A DNA stretch of 46,255 bases from Candidatus Ryanbacteria bacterium RIFCSPHIGHO2_02_FULL_45_17b (GTDB lineage Bacteria > Patescibacteriota > Minisyncoccia > Ryanbacterales > 2-02-FULL-48-12), in assembly GCA_001819815.1 (NCBI GenBank), contig MHNO01000005.1:1-46255 (forward strand), read 5' to 3'. Shown piece by piece: positions 45,933 to 46,255 of the stretch. The position numbers and the translations under genes were made by a program. Under the pieces are notes generated by a model. It saw nothing but the letters and a program-made list of their open reading frames with translations. It was not told where the DNA came from and did no database searches. Positions within the stretch are counted from its first letter, which is position 1. Every line of letters begins with the position of its first letter.

Positions 45933-46255
45933 TTGAAAAATCCCTTATTTTGCAAGCATTTCTGTTCGGTTCGCATTACCATTAGATTTGATTTCATTAG
46001 TACTCAAAAACAATCTAAAGGGCCTTTTTATGTTCTCCAGAAGGTCCTCGTTCTCTTGGTTGCTGGTGTTATTGCAGCAGCGTTTCCGTTTCAATATGCC
46101 GAGGCGGGTGTTTTTTCCTTTTTTGGATCTCTTTTCACTGGCAACAGTAACGAAATTACCGAAGAGGAATCACAATTGCAATCAACGTTACTTACCTCAC
46201 TTCACACAATGCCGCTCCTCAACGCGCCCGTGAACGTGGACGGCGCGAAAGCCGC
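45933..46255 (+). CDS. Secreted protein, 3' end cut by window; possible cell-wall hydrolase
   Basis: The frame is open from about 45933 (TTG) to the window end; the true start is unclear, since there is no ATG before the signal peptide. The visible chain contains a clear signal peptide (VLQKVLVLLVAGVIAAAFPF, cut near QYAEAG), then GVFSFFGSLFTGNSNEITEE and TMPLLNAPVNVDGAKA. From memory, CPR M23/LysM peptidases often start in this style, with a short 'SFFxxLF' segment and an 'NSxxMxLLxA' segment. That is an inference, as no catalytic domain is visible. Confidence 0.45.
   Translation, partial: MKNPLFCKHFCSVRITIRFDFISTQKQSKGPFYVLQKVLVLLVAGVIAAAFPFQYAEAGVFSFFGSLFTGNSNEITEEESQLQSTLLTSLHTMPLLNAPVNVDGAKA

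Noticed and set aside
45988-46233. Plus-strand ATG frame of 81 residues ending before the window edge
   Set aside because: Another frame over the same bases gives a clear signal peptide and stays open to the window end, so the ATG frame is a shadow.

Overview
The window looks like a chromosomal segment of a Candidatus Patescibacteria (CPR) bacterium, most likely of the Parcubacteria group. Compact genes overlap or abut. Several conserved proteins are shortened (MurE without a full N-terminal domain, a 178-residue YebC). The type IV secretion cluster has the split VirB4/PrgI/small-pilin layout familiar from CPR genomes, and TGA is used as a normal stop codon (code 11). The taxonomic call is inferred from gene content; no rRNA is present to confirm it.

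Layout. 1-1270: a tRNA-Phe(GAA) interrupted by a group I intron, a small Cys-rich protein, tRNA-Val(UAC) and an unknown protein. 1290-4681 (minus): a ruvA-murE-spoU-NMN adenylyltransferase-exonuclease operon. 4714-6119: an accessory island with two unknown minus-strand genes, a toxin-antitoxin pair and a 60-bp duplicate of the uvrB start. 6152-14051: uvrB, rpsT, holA, a histidine kinase/response regulator pair, polA and tsaE. 14138-15776: a secreted His/Arg-rich protein and a degenerate DHH-like protein. 15790-20914: two candidate structured RNAs around a pilB-type ATPase, then ruvB, two membrane proteins, yebC and ruvC. 20981-23474: a tiny acidic ORF, a candidate three-way-junction RNA leader and a class A penicillin-binding protein. 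23536-29208: a HAD phosphatase, dnaN, dnaA and the rpmH-rnpA-yidD-yidC-jag operon, with DnaA boxes on both sides of dnaA, so the replication origin is here.

29187-41102 (minus) is an eleven-gene, almost gapless operon for a type IV secretion-like envelope machine: VirB4, a TraC-like companion, PrgI, a VirB6-like channel, a VirB2-like pilin and several secreted or anchored accessory proteins. No relaxase or coupling ATPase is in view. A divergent Cys-rich anchored protein follows, with DnaA-box matches in the shared promoter region. 42279-45923 carries ksgA, a REP-associated (RAYT-type) transposase and uvrD. The last gene is a secreted protein cut by the window edge.

The most interesting content is non-coding. 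(i) A family of hairpin repeats sharing the core GTCATCGCAAGACG flanks the RAYT transposase and sits in the only two real gaps of the secretion operon; a related inverted copy precedes pilB. (ii) Two in-frame palindromic insertions lie inside coding genes: a perfect 29-bp inverted repeat in a secretion-operon gene and a different palindrome in ksgA. (iii) Three long, well-paired candidate RNAs match no class I recognise. (iv) The tRNA-Phe intron has clear P1 and P10 pairings. (v) The uvrB-start duplication marks how the accessory island was inserted.
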